From Nocardioides sp. W7 (GTDB lineage: Bacteria; Actinomycetota; Actinomycetes; Propionibacteriales; Nocardioidaceae): 64,000 bases of DNA. Numbering within the stretch: position 1 is the first letter of the stretch; every line of letters starts with the position of its first letter. The notes below the pieces were generated by a model. The model did no database searches. It was given only the letters and a program-made list of their open reading frames with translations, and was not told the origin of the DNA. Shown here one piece after another: positions 9,708 to 18,090 of the stretch. The stretch is from the NCBI RefSeq assembly GCF_022919075.1, contig NZ_CP095078.1:5394001-5458000 (forward strand), given 5' to 3'. The translations under genes were made by a program, and so were the position numbers.

Positions 9708-11314
9708 CCCGCGCCCACGATCCGGGTGGGGTCGGAGGCGGCCGACGCCGGGTAGAACTCCTGCGGACAGGTCGCGGCCGCGCAGTCGCGATAGCGCAGG
9801 GTGAGCCGCCGCAGCGCGCCGAGCACCGCCTGCGAGTCCGGGTCGTCGACCAGGTTGCGCATCTCGTAGGGATCGCGACCTCGGTCGTACAGCTCCTCTC
9901 CCCCGCGGCGGAAGCGGACGTAGGTCCACCCGCCCACCCGGACCCCGGCGTAGAAGCGGCGGCGACCGTCCCTGCCCGGCCAGCCGGCGATCGGGACCAC
10001 GCGCACCTGGTCGGGTGCGGTGACCCACGGCAGGATGTCGACGCCGTCGAGCGGGCGGGGCGGGCGGGCACCAGCGACGCCGAGGATGGTCGCGGCGAGA
10101 TCCGGGTTGGTGACCGCCGTCCGGACCTCCCGACCCGCGGGCAGGCCGGGCCCGCGCATCAGCACGGGGATCCGGAGCGAGTCGTCCCAGTGGTAGAGCT
10201 TGCCGTTGAGGTTGTGGGCGTCGACGGCGAAGCCGTTGTCGGAGGTGAAGATGACCAGGGTCCGGTCCAGCTGGCCGGTCGCCCGCAGGGTCGTGAAGAG
10301 CTGTTCGACACCCCGGTCGAGGCCGTGAGCCGCCTCGATCCGCCGCTGGTAGACGATCCGCAGCGCCTTCTTCTCCAGCTTGCTGAACCGCCGGTGCGCG
10401 GGCGCGTCCGCCGCGGGCAGCGAGCTGGTGTCGTCGGGGAAGGAGTACGGCAGCTTCGGGATCTTGACGCGGCGGTGGCGCCCGCGGTCCTCCGGTGCCG
10501 GCACCGTCGTCTTCAGGTTGCCGGCATCGGTGCCCTCGTACAGGCGCACCGGATCGTCGGCCAGCTTCGGCCCGCCGACGTGCGGGGCGACGTAGTTGAC
10601 CCAGGCGAACCAGGGCGTGCTCCCGCGGTCGCGGCGGATCATCGCCTGCGCGTGCCGGGTCATCACGTCGGTGGCGTAGCCCGGCGAGCGGACCACCGAG
10701 CCGTCGATGTTCATCCGCCGCCGCGTGAAGTGGTACGTCGAGGGGTCGATCGTCGCGCGCCATTCCGTCCAGCCCGGCGGTACGTCGAGCTCGGTGCCGT
10801 CCTTGCCGTAGCCGTTGAGGTACTTCCCGGTGAAGAGCGTGTCGTAGCCGGCGTCCTGGAGCGAGGTGGCCAGGGTGGCGTGGTCGTCGAACGCGGCGTA
10901 CCCGCCGCGCGCACCCTCGACCGTGACGGCACCGTGGTTGTGGGCGTACTGGCCGGTCAGCAGCGAGGCCCGGGCCGGGACGCAGATCGGCGTCGGCGCG
11001 ATCGCGTCGGCGAACGCGACGCCGCCCTTCCCCATCAGCCGGAGGACGTTCGGCAGGTACGGCAGGTCCCGCACGGCCAGGTCGTCGACCGTGACGAGCA
11101 GGACGTTCGGCCGGCCGGCCGGCCGCTGGTACGCCGGCGTCGGAGTCGGCGCGATCCGCACGGAGGTCGACGGGTCGGCCGGCTCACCTGAGCCACTCGG
11201 GTCGCCGGCGCCGCCCGTCGAACCCTCGATCCCCGTCACCGCCAGGGCACCCACGGCGAGCGTCGCCAGCAGCGCCCGCGCGGGCCGTCGCCGCACCCGT
11301 TCCCACCCGTCCAC
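9704..11314 (-). CDS. Exported sulfatase family hydrolase
   Basis: 536 aa. An N-terminal hydrophobic signal segment (ARALLATLAVGALAVTGI) is followed by the alkaline phosphatase/sulfatase fold starting at RPNVLLVTVDDLAVRDLPYL with the metal-binding double Asp. The active-site segment CVPARASLLTGQYAHNHG contains the C-x-P-x-R sequence in which the Cys is turned to formylglycine. A later TLVIFTSDNGFAVD segment supplies further metal ligands. It should cut sulfate esters outside the cell; the substrate is unknown. The start is GTG at 11312-11314. It is co-transcribed with the DUF1707 gene and divergent from the glycosyltransferase. Confidence 0.88.
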   Translation of the reverse strand: MDGWERVRRRPARALLATLAVGALAVTGIEGSTGGAGDPSGSGEPADPSTSVRIAPTPTPAYQRPAGRPNVLLVTVDDLAVRDLPYLPNVLRLMGKGGVAFADAIAPTPICVPARASLLTGQYAHNHGAVTVEGARGGYAAFDDHATLATSLQDAGYDTLFTGKYLNGYGKDGTELDVPPGWTEWRATIDPSTYHFTRRRMNIDGSVVRSPGYATDVMTRHAQAMIRRDRGSTPWFAWVNYVAPHVGGPKLADDPVRLYEGTDAGNLKTTVPAPEDRGRHRRVKIPKLPYSFPDDTSSLPAADAPAHRRFSKLEKKALRIVYQRRIEAAHGLDRGVEQLFTTLRATGQLDRTLVIFTSDNGFAVDAHNLNGKLYHWDDSLRIPVLMRGPGLPAGREVRTAVTNPDLAATILGVAGARPPRPLDGVDILPWVTAPDQVRVVPIAGWPGRDGRRRFYAGVRVGGWTYVRFRRGGEELYDRGRDPYEMRNLVDDPDSQAVLGALRRLTLRYRDCAAATCPQEFYPASAASDPTRIVGAG

Positions 11315-11463
11315 CGCAGCACCCGATCGAAGTCGTGTTGCTTGATTGCTTTAGAACACCTACCAGGACAGAACGGTAACGGACGGCAGCCACGCGCAGA
11401 CCGTTCACACGACGTCAACCTCCGCGCCACCGGAGGGACCGCCGGGCGGGCGATCGTGGGGCT

Positions 11464-12537
11464 ATGAGGGTCGCCCTGGTCACCGAGTCGTTCTATCCCG
11501 CGGTCGACGGCACCACGACCACGGTCAAGGCGGTCGCCGACCGGCTGATCGACATCGGCCACGAGGTGCGGATCATCGCGCCCGGGCCGGGGCTGTCCTG
11601 CTACCGCCGCAGCGAGGTGGTCCGGCTCCGGACGCTGGACAAGCCCGGCGGGCAGGTGCGCGACGCACTGGCGTCGTACCGCCCGGACCTGGTGCACGTG
11701 ACGAGCCCCGGAACCGTCGGCCGCAAGGCGCTCAAGCACGCCGGGCGCCTGGGCATCCCGAGCGTGGTCGTCCAGCAGGCCCCCGTCGCGGACCTGGCGG
11801 CCGAACGCTGGCGGACGAAGGTCGCCGACCGCGCCGACCGGGTCCTCGTCACGGCACCGTGGATGCTCGACCGGGTCGCCGCCCTCGGCGTCGAGGCGGC
11901 GTTGTGGGAGCCCGGCGTCGACACCGACGCGTTCACCCCCGCCCTGCGTGACGCCTGGCTGCACGGCTCCTGGTCGCGGGCTCGCTCGCCGCAGGGCCCG
12001 CTCGTGACCGTCGGGTACGTCGGCAGCCTGCACCGTCGCCACGGAGTACGACGGCTGCCGGAGCTGAACGCGGTCCCGGGGATCCGTCCGGTGCTGATCG
12101 GCGACGGCCCGCAGCGGGCGTGGCTGCGAGCACGGATGCCGCAGGCCAAGCTGACCGGGACCCTGGCCACCGGCGACCTGACGGTGGCCCTGGCGACTCT
12201 CGACGTGCTCGTGCACCCGGGCACCGAGGAGACCTGCTGCCACGCACTGCGCGAGGCCGCGGCGAGCGGCGTACCCGTCGTCGCGCCGCGGGCCGGCGGC
12301 GCGCGCGACCTGGTCCGACCGCTGGAGTCCGGACTGCTCTACGACCCGGAGGCACCGCACGCGCTGGCCCGCGCGGTCGAGGCGGTAGCCGCCGACAGCC
12401 GGCGGGCCCTGCTCGGCGTCCGGGCCCGCGAGCTGGCCACCCGCGACTGGCGCAGCGCGGTCGACGAGCTGGTGGAGCAGCACTACGGTCCGCTCGGCCT
12501 CCGGGCCACCACCCCCGTGCCCCGCCGTCCGGGCTGA
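11464..12537 (+). CDS. Glycosyltransferase family 4 (alpha-mannosyltransferase-like)
   Basis: 357 aa. The N-terminus MRVALVTESFYPAVDGTTTT is typical of GT-B retaining glycosyltransferases of family GT4, notably the actinobacterial alpha-mannosyltransferases of the MgtA/PimB type that use GDP-mannose to build phosphatidylinositol mannosides and lipoglycans. The C-terminal donor-binding half holds VGYVGSLHRRHGVRRL, and HPGTEETCCHALREAAASGVPVVAPRAGGARDLV with the E-x7-E motif. It is cytoplasmic, probably membrane-associated. The ATG at 11464 is close to the divergent sulfatase, so both promoters lie in the 149 AT-richer bases between them. The family is certain; donor and acceptor are inferred. 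Confidence 0.85.
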   Translation: MRVALVTESFYPAVDGTTTTVKAVADRLIDIGHEVRIIAPGPGLSCYRRSEVVRLRTLDKPGGQVRDALASYRPDLVHVTSPGTVGRKALKHAGRLGIPSVVVQQAPVADLAAERWRTKVADRADRVLVTAPWMLDRVAALGVEAALWEPGVDTDAFTPALRDAWLHGSWSRARSPQGPLVTVGYVGSLHRRHGVRRLPELNAVPGIRPVLIGDGPQRAWLRARMPQAKLTGTLATGDLTVALATLDVLVHPGTEETCCHALREAAASGVPVVAPRAGGARDLVRPLESGLLYDPEAPHALARAVEAVAADSRRALLGVRARELATRDWRSAVDELVEQHYGPLGLRATTPVPRRPG

Positions 12538-12667
12538 GCCGCCTGGGAGGGTCCCCCTTGGCCCCCGCACGTAGGATGGTGAGGCTGCCCTAAGTTGCGT
12601 CTCGTAGCGGTGTTTGTCACACCGCCTCCTGTCATTCGCGGGCGAGCGGGGCGGTAGCGTGGCCGCC

Positions 12668-13375
12668 GTGGCAACTCCGACACTCGTCAAGGGAGCGCGC
12701 TCGACCCGCTCCACGATCGCGCTGAAGCTGGCCATGGCCGTCAGCGGCCTGCTCTTCATCGGCTTCGTACTCGCGCACATGTACGGCAACCTCAAGGCGT
12801 TCTCGGGTGAGGAGGCGTTCAACGAGTACGCCCACCACCTCCGCGAGATCGGTGAGCCGATGCTTCCGCACAGCGGGCTGCTGTGGATCCTGCGTCTCGG
12901 CCTGATCGCCGCGGTCGTCGTCCACGTCGCCTGCGCGGCGGCCCTGTGGCGGCGCGCCAACAAGGCCCGCACGGTGAAGTACGCGGTGAAGAAGAACCAG
13001 AAGTCGTCGCTCTCCTCACGCACCATGCGCTGGGGCGGGCTGACGCTGCTGGCCTTCATCGTGTGGCACCTGCTGAACTTCACGATCGTCAAGGTCAACC
13101 CGAGCAACGGCGACACCGGTGGCGAGAACCCCTACGCCCTGATCGTCGACACCTTCGACCTGTGGTGGATGACGCTCATCTACCTCGTGGCGATGCTCGC
13201 CCTCGGCATGCACCTGCACCACGGCACGTTCAGCGCCATCCAGACCCTCGGCTTCACCAACACCGAGAAGTCCCGCGCCCGCGCCCGCGAGGCCGGCTGG
13301 GTCGTGGCGGTCGTCGTCGCCGGCGGCTTCTCGCTCGTCCCCCTGTTCGTACTCTTCGGCGTCATCACCAAGTAA
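12668..13375 (+). CDS. sdhC: Succinate dehydrogenase cytochrome b subunit
   Basis: 235 aa with five hydrophobic segments (about 20-40, 78-98, 125-145, 165-185 and 208-230), the layout of the single-subunit type B membrane anchor (as in Bacillus and Wolinella) that binds two hemes and quinone. Histidines in the membrane segments (for example in LAHMYGNL, VVHVACA, VWHLLNF and GMHLHHG) are the expected heme ligands. The start GTG at 12668 is the best fit to the family N-terminus; another GTG nine bases earlier (12659) is possible. It leads the sdhC-sdhA-sdhB operon, 19 bases before sdhA. Confidence 0.92.
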   Translation: MATPTLVKGARSTRSTIALKLAMAVSGLLFIGFVLAHMYGNLKAFSGEEAFNEYAHHLREIGEPMLPHSGLLWILRLGLIAAVVVHVACAAALWRRANKARTVKYAVKKNQKSSLSSRTMRWGGLTLLAFIVWHLLNFTIVKVNPSNGDTGGENPYALIVDTFDLWWMTLIYLVAMLALGMHLHHGTFSAIQTLGFTNTEKSRARAREAGWVVAVVVAGGFSLVPLFVLFGVITK

Positions 13376-13394
13376 GGGAAGGGATCGAACCCTC

Positions 13395-15443
13395 ATGGCA
13401 GCCTCCGATCCGTCGCACACCACGCCCCTGAACTCGGCGCCGACGCAGATCTCCGACGACGCACGCGGCTACTACACCCTGGGTGAGCCGCTCGTCGACC
13501 CCGTCGCGCCGACCGGCCCGATCGGGGAGCGCTGGACCCAGCGCAAGTTCGACAACCGCCTGGTCAACCCGGCGAACCGCCGAAAGCTCGAGGTCATCAT
13601 CGTCGGCACCGGCCTCGCCGGCGGCGCCGCCGCCGCGACCATGGGCGAGGCCGGCTACAACGTGAAGTCCTTCTGCTACCAGGACTCCCCGCGCCGCGCC
13701 CACTCGATCGCGGCCCAGGGCGGCATCAACGCCGCGAAGAACTACAAGGAGGACGGCGACTCGACGTTCCGTCTCTTCTACGACACCGTCAAGGGCGGCG
13801 ACTACCGCTCGCGGGAGTCGAACGTCCACCGGCTCGCCGAGGTGAGCGTGAACATCATCGACCAGTGCGTCGCGCAGGGCGTCCCGTTCGCCCGCGAGTA
13901 CGGCGGCCTGCTCGACAACCGCTCCTTCGGCGGCGTGCAGGTCTCCCGCACGTTCTACGCGCGTGGCCAGACCGGCCAGCAGCTGCTGATCGGCGCCTAC
14001 CAGGCCATGGAGCGCCAGGTAGCCGCCGGCACGGTCAAGCAGTACACCCGGCACGAGATGCTCGAGGTCATCGTGGTCGACGGGAAGGCGCGCGGCATCA
14101 TCGCCCGCGACCTCGTCACCGGCGAGGTCGAGACCCACCTGGCCGACGTCGTCGTACTCGCCACCGGTGGCTACGGCAACGTCTTCTTCCTCTCGACCAA
14201 CGCGATGGGCTCCAACGTCACCGCGGCCTGGCGTGCGCACCGCAAGGGCGCCTACATGGCGAACCCCTGCTACACGCAGATCCACCCGACCTGCATCCCG
14301 GTCTCCGGCGACCACCAGTCGAAGCTGACCCTGATGTCGGAGTCGCTGCGCAACGACGGGCGGATCTGGGTCCCCAAGAACCCGGCCGACGCCGAGAAGG
14401 ACCCGCGCGACATCCCCGAGGAGGACCGCGACTACTACCTGGAGCGGATCTACCCCTCCTTCGGCAACCTGGTCCCCCGCGACATCGCCTCGCGCGCCGC
14501 GAAGTACCAGTGCGACGACGGCAAGGGGGTCGGCCCGGCCGTCCGCGAGATCGACAAGGACGGCAACGAGAAGTTCGTGCGCCGCGGCGTCTACCTCGAC
14601 TTCGCCGACGCCATCGCCCGGCTCGGCGAGGACGGCATCCGCGAGAAGTACGACAACCTCTTCGACATGTACGCCCGGATCACCGGCGAGAACCCGTACG
14701 AGACGCCGATGCGGATCTACCCCGCGGTCCACTACGTGATGGGCGGCCTGTGGGTCGACTATCACCTGCAGTCGAGCATCCCGGGCCTGTTCGTGACCGG
14801 TGAGGCGAACTTCTCCGACCACGGCGCCAACCGCCTCGGTGCCTCGGCGCTGATGCAGGGTCTGGCCGACGGCTACTTCGTGCTCCCGAACACCATCCGC
14901 GAGTACATGGCGGACGGCCCGTTCGAGAAGATCGACGAGTCGCACCCGGCGGTTGTCGAGGCACGCGCCCAGGTCGAGGACCGGGTCACGAAGTTCCTCT
15001 CCATCAACGGCACCCGCAGCGCCGACTCCTTCCACAAGGAGCTCGGCACCATCATGTGGGAGTACTGCGGCATGGAGCGCACCGAACCGGGTCTGCGCAA
15101 GGCGATCGACCTGATCCGGGAGCTGAAGGCGGCCTTCTGGTCCGACCTGAAGGTCCTCGGCACCGCCGACAGCCTCAACCAGAGCCTCGAGAAGGCCGGC
15201 CGGGTGGTCGACTTCATCGAGCTCGGCGAGCTGATGTGCATCGACGCCCTGAACCGGCGCGAGTCCTGCGGTGGCCACTTCCGGGCGGAGTCGCAGACCG
15301 AGGACGGCGAGGCGCTGCGCCAGGACGCCGAGTTCGCCTACGTCGCGGCCTGGGAGTGGGGCGGCGACGAAGGTCAGCCCGTGCTGCACAAGGAAGACCT
15401 GATCTACACCGCCATCGAGATGAAGCAGCGGAGCTACAAGTGA
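13395..15443 (+). CDS. sdhA: Succinate dehydrogenase flavoprotein subunit
   Basis: 682 aa, the long form found with type B anchors. The Rossmann FAD site IIVGTGLAGGAAAATMGEAG begins near residue 60, and HSIAAQGGINAAKNY (about 110) contains the histidine that holds FAD covalently. QIHPTCIPVSGDHQSK and the HYVMGGLWVDY segment are in the substrate-binding region. It oxidises succinate to fumarate in the citric acid cycle and passes electrons to SdhB. The start ATG is preceded by a GGGAAGGG site. It overlaps sdhB by four bases (GTGA), giving coupled translation in the sdhCAB operon. Confidence 0.96.
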   Translation: MAASDPSHTTPLNSAPTQISDDARGYYTLGEPLVDPVAPTGPIGERWTQRKFDNRLVNPANRRKLEVIIVGTGLAGGAAAATMGEAGYNVKSFCYQDSPRRAHSIAAQGGINAAKNYKEDGDSTFRLFYDTVKGGDYRSRESNVHRLAEVSVNIIDQCVAQGVPFAREYGGLLDNRSFGGVQVSRTFYARGQTGQQLLIGAYQAMERQVAAGTVKQYTRHEMLEVIVVDGKARGIIARDLVTGEVETHLADVVVLATGGYGNVFFLSTNAMGSNVTAAWRAHRKGAYMANPCYTQIHPTCIPVSGDHQSKLTLMSESLRNDGRIWVPKNPADAEKDPRDIPEEDRDYYLERIYPSFGNLVPRDIASRAAKYQCDDGKGVGPAVREIDKDGNEKFVRRGVYLDFADAIARLGEDGIREKYDNLFDMYARITGENPYETPMRIYPAVHYVMGGLWVDYHLQSSIPGLFVTGEANFSDHGANRLGASALMQGLADGYFVLPNTIREYMADGPFEKIDESHPAVVEARAQVEDRVTKFLSINGTRSADSFHKELGTIMWEYCGMERTEPGLRKAIDLIRELKAAFWSDLKVLGTADSLNQSLEKAGRVVDFIELGELMCIDALNRRESCGGHFRAESQTEDGEALRQDAEFAYVAAWEWGGDEGQPVLHKEDLIYTAIEMKQRSYK

Positions 15444-16183
15444 ACCTCACCCTCAACATCTGGCGGCAGCCCGACGCGGTCACCGCTGGTGCCATGCACA
15501 CCTACCAGCTCGCCGGCATCTCGGAGGACATGAGCTTCCTGGAGATGCTCGACGTCCTCAACGAGCAGCTCAACGCTACCGGCGAGGACCCGGTGGCGTT
15601 CGACTCCGACTGTCGCGAGGGCATCTGCGGCACCTGCAGCCTGATGATCAACGGTCAGGCGCACGGCCCGGAGGTCACCACGACCTGCCAGCTGCACATG
15701 CGCTCGTTCAAGGACGGCGACACCATCACCGTCGAGCCCTGGCGCGCCGACGCGTTCCCGGTGCTCAAGGACCTGGTCACCGACCGGAGCGCCTTCGACC
15801 GGATCATCCAGTCCGGCGGCTACATCTCGGCCAACACCGGCTCGGCCCCCGAGGCCAACTCGGTCCCGGCCCCCCGCGAGAAGGCGATGCGGGCGTTCAA
15901 CGTCGCGACCTGCATCGGCTGCGGCGCCTGCGTGGCGGCCTGCCCCAACGGCTCGGCCTCGCTGTTCATGGGCGCCAAGATCACCCACCTCGGCGAGCTC
16001 CCCCAGGGCCAGCCGGAGCGCTACACCCGGGTCGTCGACATGGTGGCCCAGCACGACCACGAGGGCTTCGGCGGCTGCACCAACATCGGCGAGTGCACCG
16101 CCGCCTGCCCGAAGGAGATCCCGCTCGACGTGATCTCCCAGCTCAACAAGGACCTGCGGACCGCGATGAAGCAGGGCCGCTGA
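15440..16183 (+). CDS. sdhB: Succinate dehydrogenase iron-sulfur subunit
   Basis: 247 aa. Three cluster sites are visible: the plant ferredoxin-like CREGICGTC plus a downstream Cys for the [2Fe-2S] centre, CIGCGACVAACP for the [4Fe-4S] centre and CTNIGECTAACPKEI for the [3Fe-4S] centre near the quinone. This is the pattern of the type B enzymes. It carries electrons from the FAD of SdhA to the membrane anchor SdhC. The start is GTG at 15440, overlapping the sdhA stop; the frame is open far upstream but inside sdhA. A 37-base perfect palindrome follows the stop directly. Confidence 0.95.
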   Translation: MNLTLNIWRQPDAVTAGAMHTYQLAGISEDMSFLEMLDVLNEQLNATGEDPVAFDSDCREGICGTCSLMINGQAHGPEVTTTCQLHMRSFKDGDTITVEPWRADAFPVLKDLVTDRSAFDRIIQSGGYISANTGSAPEANSVPAPREKAMRAFNVATCIGCGACVAACPNGSASLFMGAKITHLGELPQGQPERYTRVVDMVAQHDHEGFGGCTNIGECTAACPKEIPLDVISQLNKDLRTAMKQGR

Positions 16184-16188
16184 TCCCA

Positions 16189-16265
16189 CGCCGAGTCAGC
16201 AGAAACAGCGGGCCGAGTCAGCACTACAAGTGCTGACTCGGCCCGCTGTTTCTGCTGACTCGGCG
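16189..16265. terminator. Perfect 37-bp palindrome between convergent genes
   Basis: Arms 16189-16225 and 16229-16265 are complementary at all 37 positions with a three-base loop. Each arm contains the 12-mer GCCGAGTCAGCA twice. It sits five bases after the sdhB stop and two bases before the stop of the convergent small membrane protein gene, so it should end transcription from both sides. It lacks a T-run and is far longer than a normal terminator stem. Confidence 0.7.
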
Positions 16266-16267
16266 TT

Positions 16268-16495
16268 TCAGGAGCGGTTGCGCTCGCGGAGGGACTTCAG
16301 GCCCAGGCGGCCGAGGACGACGCCGATCACGACGTTCACGACGATCAGCACGGTGTGCGCGACCCAGTAGCCGGTGGGCCGGTCCTCGCCCGAGGAGTGG
16401 GCGTTCCAGAGGTTGCGGGTGAAGGTGGCGTAGGTGACGAAGTTCCACACCGCCACCCCGACGAGCAGCCAGCCGTGCCGGCGTTCGAGCTTCAC
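16268..16495 (-). CDS. SCO4848-family small membrane protein
   Basis: 75 aa. Two membrane segments (about 10-30 and 45-62) flank a short loop containing TFTRNLWNA and RPTGYWVAH. The sequence pattern matches the actinobacterial family named after Streptomyces SCO4848, whose genes lie near the succinate dehydrogenase genes there too, as here. Function unknown. The gene overlaps the upstream BrkB-family gene by four bases (ATGA), so the two are co-transcribed and coupled. Confidence 0.75.
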   Translation of the reverse strand: MKLERRHGWLLVGVAVWNFVTYATFTRNLWNAHSSGEDRPTGYWVAHTVLIVVNVVIGVVLGRLGLKSLRERNRS

Positions 16496-17544
16496 GAGTC
16501 GTTCTCCTTGACCTTGCGTACGACGGCGGCGACCGCAGCCCCCGCGACGGCCCCCGCGGCGAAGGCCGCTCGGCCGGTCGGCCGGCCGTCGTCACCATTG
16601 TCCACCTCGTCGAGCGACGGCATCCGGGGGCCCTGCACGGGCTCCGCCGGCTCGACCCAGCGCGACTCCCGCGCCTCGACGGTGGTGTAGGCCCAGGACG
16701 CGGCGTACAGGATGACCCGCGAGGTGTAGTTCATCCACACCACCAGGACCAGCGCGATGCCGAACGCCTGGAAGGCCGGCTGGTTCCTGGTCGCCTCCAG
16801 CAGCACCCCGGACAGCTGCTTGAGCAGCTCGAAGACGACGCCACCGACCAGCGCGCCGGACCAGAGCGAGCGGCGCGGCACCCGCGGGTCGGCGAGCAGC
16901 CGGAACATCAAGAAGAACAGGGCGGCGTTGGCCGCCAGGCCCAGCCCGATCGTGAGCAGCTTGACCAGCCAGCCGAGCTCGGCACCGAGGCCGAGCCAGG
17001 CGAGCACGTCGTCGGAGAAGCCCGCCAGGAACCCCGTGGCCGCCACGGCGACGAGCAGTACGACGCCGAGCACCACCAGCGCGACCAGGTCCCGCAGCTT
17101 GCCGGCCACGAACCCGGGCTGCTCGCGGTCCGGCGTCTCGAAGACGACCAGCAGCGCGTCGCGCAGCGCCGAGATCCAGCCGAGCCCGGAGTAGAGGACG
17201 CCGACGAGACCGAGGATCGCCGCCCACCCGGAGAAGGTGCGGATGTCGTCGAGGGAGACCTGGTCCTCACGGTTCCCGACGATGCCCGGCACCACCGAGT
17301 TGATCGTCTGGGCCAGGTCGGGGTCCGGGCCGTCGTACAGGCTCGAGAGCCGGCCGAGAACGAAGACGGCGAGCGCCAGGATCGGGAAGAACGACAGGAA
17401 GGCGAAGTAGGTGACGGCGCCGGCCTGCTGGGCGGCCTTCACGGCACCGAAGTGCTCCTGCATGAGCACCACGTGGTCGATGCCCGGCCGCCGCCGGCGT
17501 ACGTCGGCGACCTTCGCGGTGACGCGCGCTGAGATCGCCGGCAT
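16492..17544 (-). CDS. YihY/BrkB family inner membrane protein
   Basis: 350 aa with about six membrane segments. The family signature is visible: an amphipathic start (VVLMQEHFGAVKAAQQAGAVTYFAFLSFFPILALAVFVLGRL) and YSGLGWISALRDALLVVFETP, followed by long hydrophobic helices and MNYTSRVILYAASWAYT near the end. The family was once called ribonuclease BN in error; it is a membrane protein of unknown transport or cell-envelope role. The C-terminal tail is soluble and ends in an alanine-rich hydrophobic stretch. It reads with the SCO4848-family gene downstream and follows the 2'-5' RNA ligase-like gene by seven bases. Confidence 0.85.
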   Translation of the reverse strand: MPAISARVTAKVADVRRRRPGIDHVVLMQEHFGAVKAAQQAGAVTYFAFLSFFPILALAVFVLGRLSSLYDGPDPDLAQTINSVVPGIVGNREDQVSLDDIRTFSGWAAILGLVGVLYSGLGWISALRDALLVVFETPDREQPGFVAGKLRDLVALVVLGVVLLVAVAATGFLAGFSDDVLAWLGLGAELGWLVKLLTIGLGLAANAALFFLMFRLLADPRVPRRSLWSGALVGGVVFELLKQLSGVLLEATRNQPAFQAFGIALVLVVWMNYTSRVILYAASWAYTTVEARESRWVEPAEPVQGPRMPSLDEVDNGDDGRPTGRAAFAAGAVAGAAVAAVVRKVKENDS

Positions 17545-17550
17545 GGCTGG

Positions 17551-18081
17551 CTACCGCCTCGTGGGATGGGGATGCTTCAGGGTGAACTGACTGGTGGGTT
17601 GCCAGCCGCTGTCCTGGTCATGCACGTAGAGGTGGAACTCGTCGACCGCGAACTCGCACTCGAACCCCGCGAGCTCGCGGAAGGCCTGGTCGAGCAGCTC
17701 GTCGTCCAGGTGATGGGCGACGGTCACGTGCGGGTGGTACGGGAAGTCCAGGGGTACGTCGAGCGGGCCGCGGCGTACGGCGGAGGCCAGCTGCTCGCAG
17801 TGCGAGATGCCCTCGGCCAGGGTCACGAACACCACCGGCGAGACCGGCCGGAAGGTGCCGGTGCCGCGCAGGTGCACGCGGAAGCCGTCGAAGTCCGCGG
17901 CGACATCAGCGAGGTGGCCCTCGATGTCACGCCGCTCCGTGTCGCTCACCTCGGTGGGCGGCACCAGGGTGACGTGCGTGGGGATCATCGTGGCGGTGCG
18001 GTCGCCCAGGGCCGTGCGGTAGTCCTGGAGCTCAGTGGCCCAGGGCTCGGGGATCGCGACGGCAACACCGATGGTCGGCAT
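17551..18081 (-). CDS. 2'-5' RNA ligase family protein (2H phosphoesterase)
   Basis: 176 aa, the normal size. Two H-x-T-x motifs of the 2H phosphoesterase fold are present: THVTLVPP near residue 36 and HPHVTVAHH near 123. Members are RNA ligases or, more often in bacteria, cyclic phosphodiesterases acting on 2',3'-cyclic or 2'-5' linked phosphates; which applies here is not visible. Cytosolic. It lies nine bases downstream of trpS and seven upstream of the BrkB-family gene, so a trpS-led operon is likely. Confidence 0.8.
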   Translation of the reverse strand: MPTIGVAVAIPEPWATELQDYRTALGDRTATMIPTHVTLVPPTEVSDTERRDIEGHLADVAADFDGFRVHLRGTGTFRPVSPVVFVTLAEGISHCEQLASAVRRGPLDVPLDFPYHPHVTVAHHLDDELLDQAFRELAGFECEFAVDEFHLYVHDQDSGWQPTSQFTLKHPHPTRR

Positions 18082-18090
18082 GGCTCGACC

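Noticed and set aside
9704..11314. Phosphatidylglycerol-modifying alkaline phosphatase-type transferase (LtaS-like)
   Set aside because: The CVPAR formylglycine motif and the absence of several N-terminal membrane spans favour a true sulfatase.
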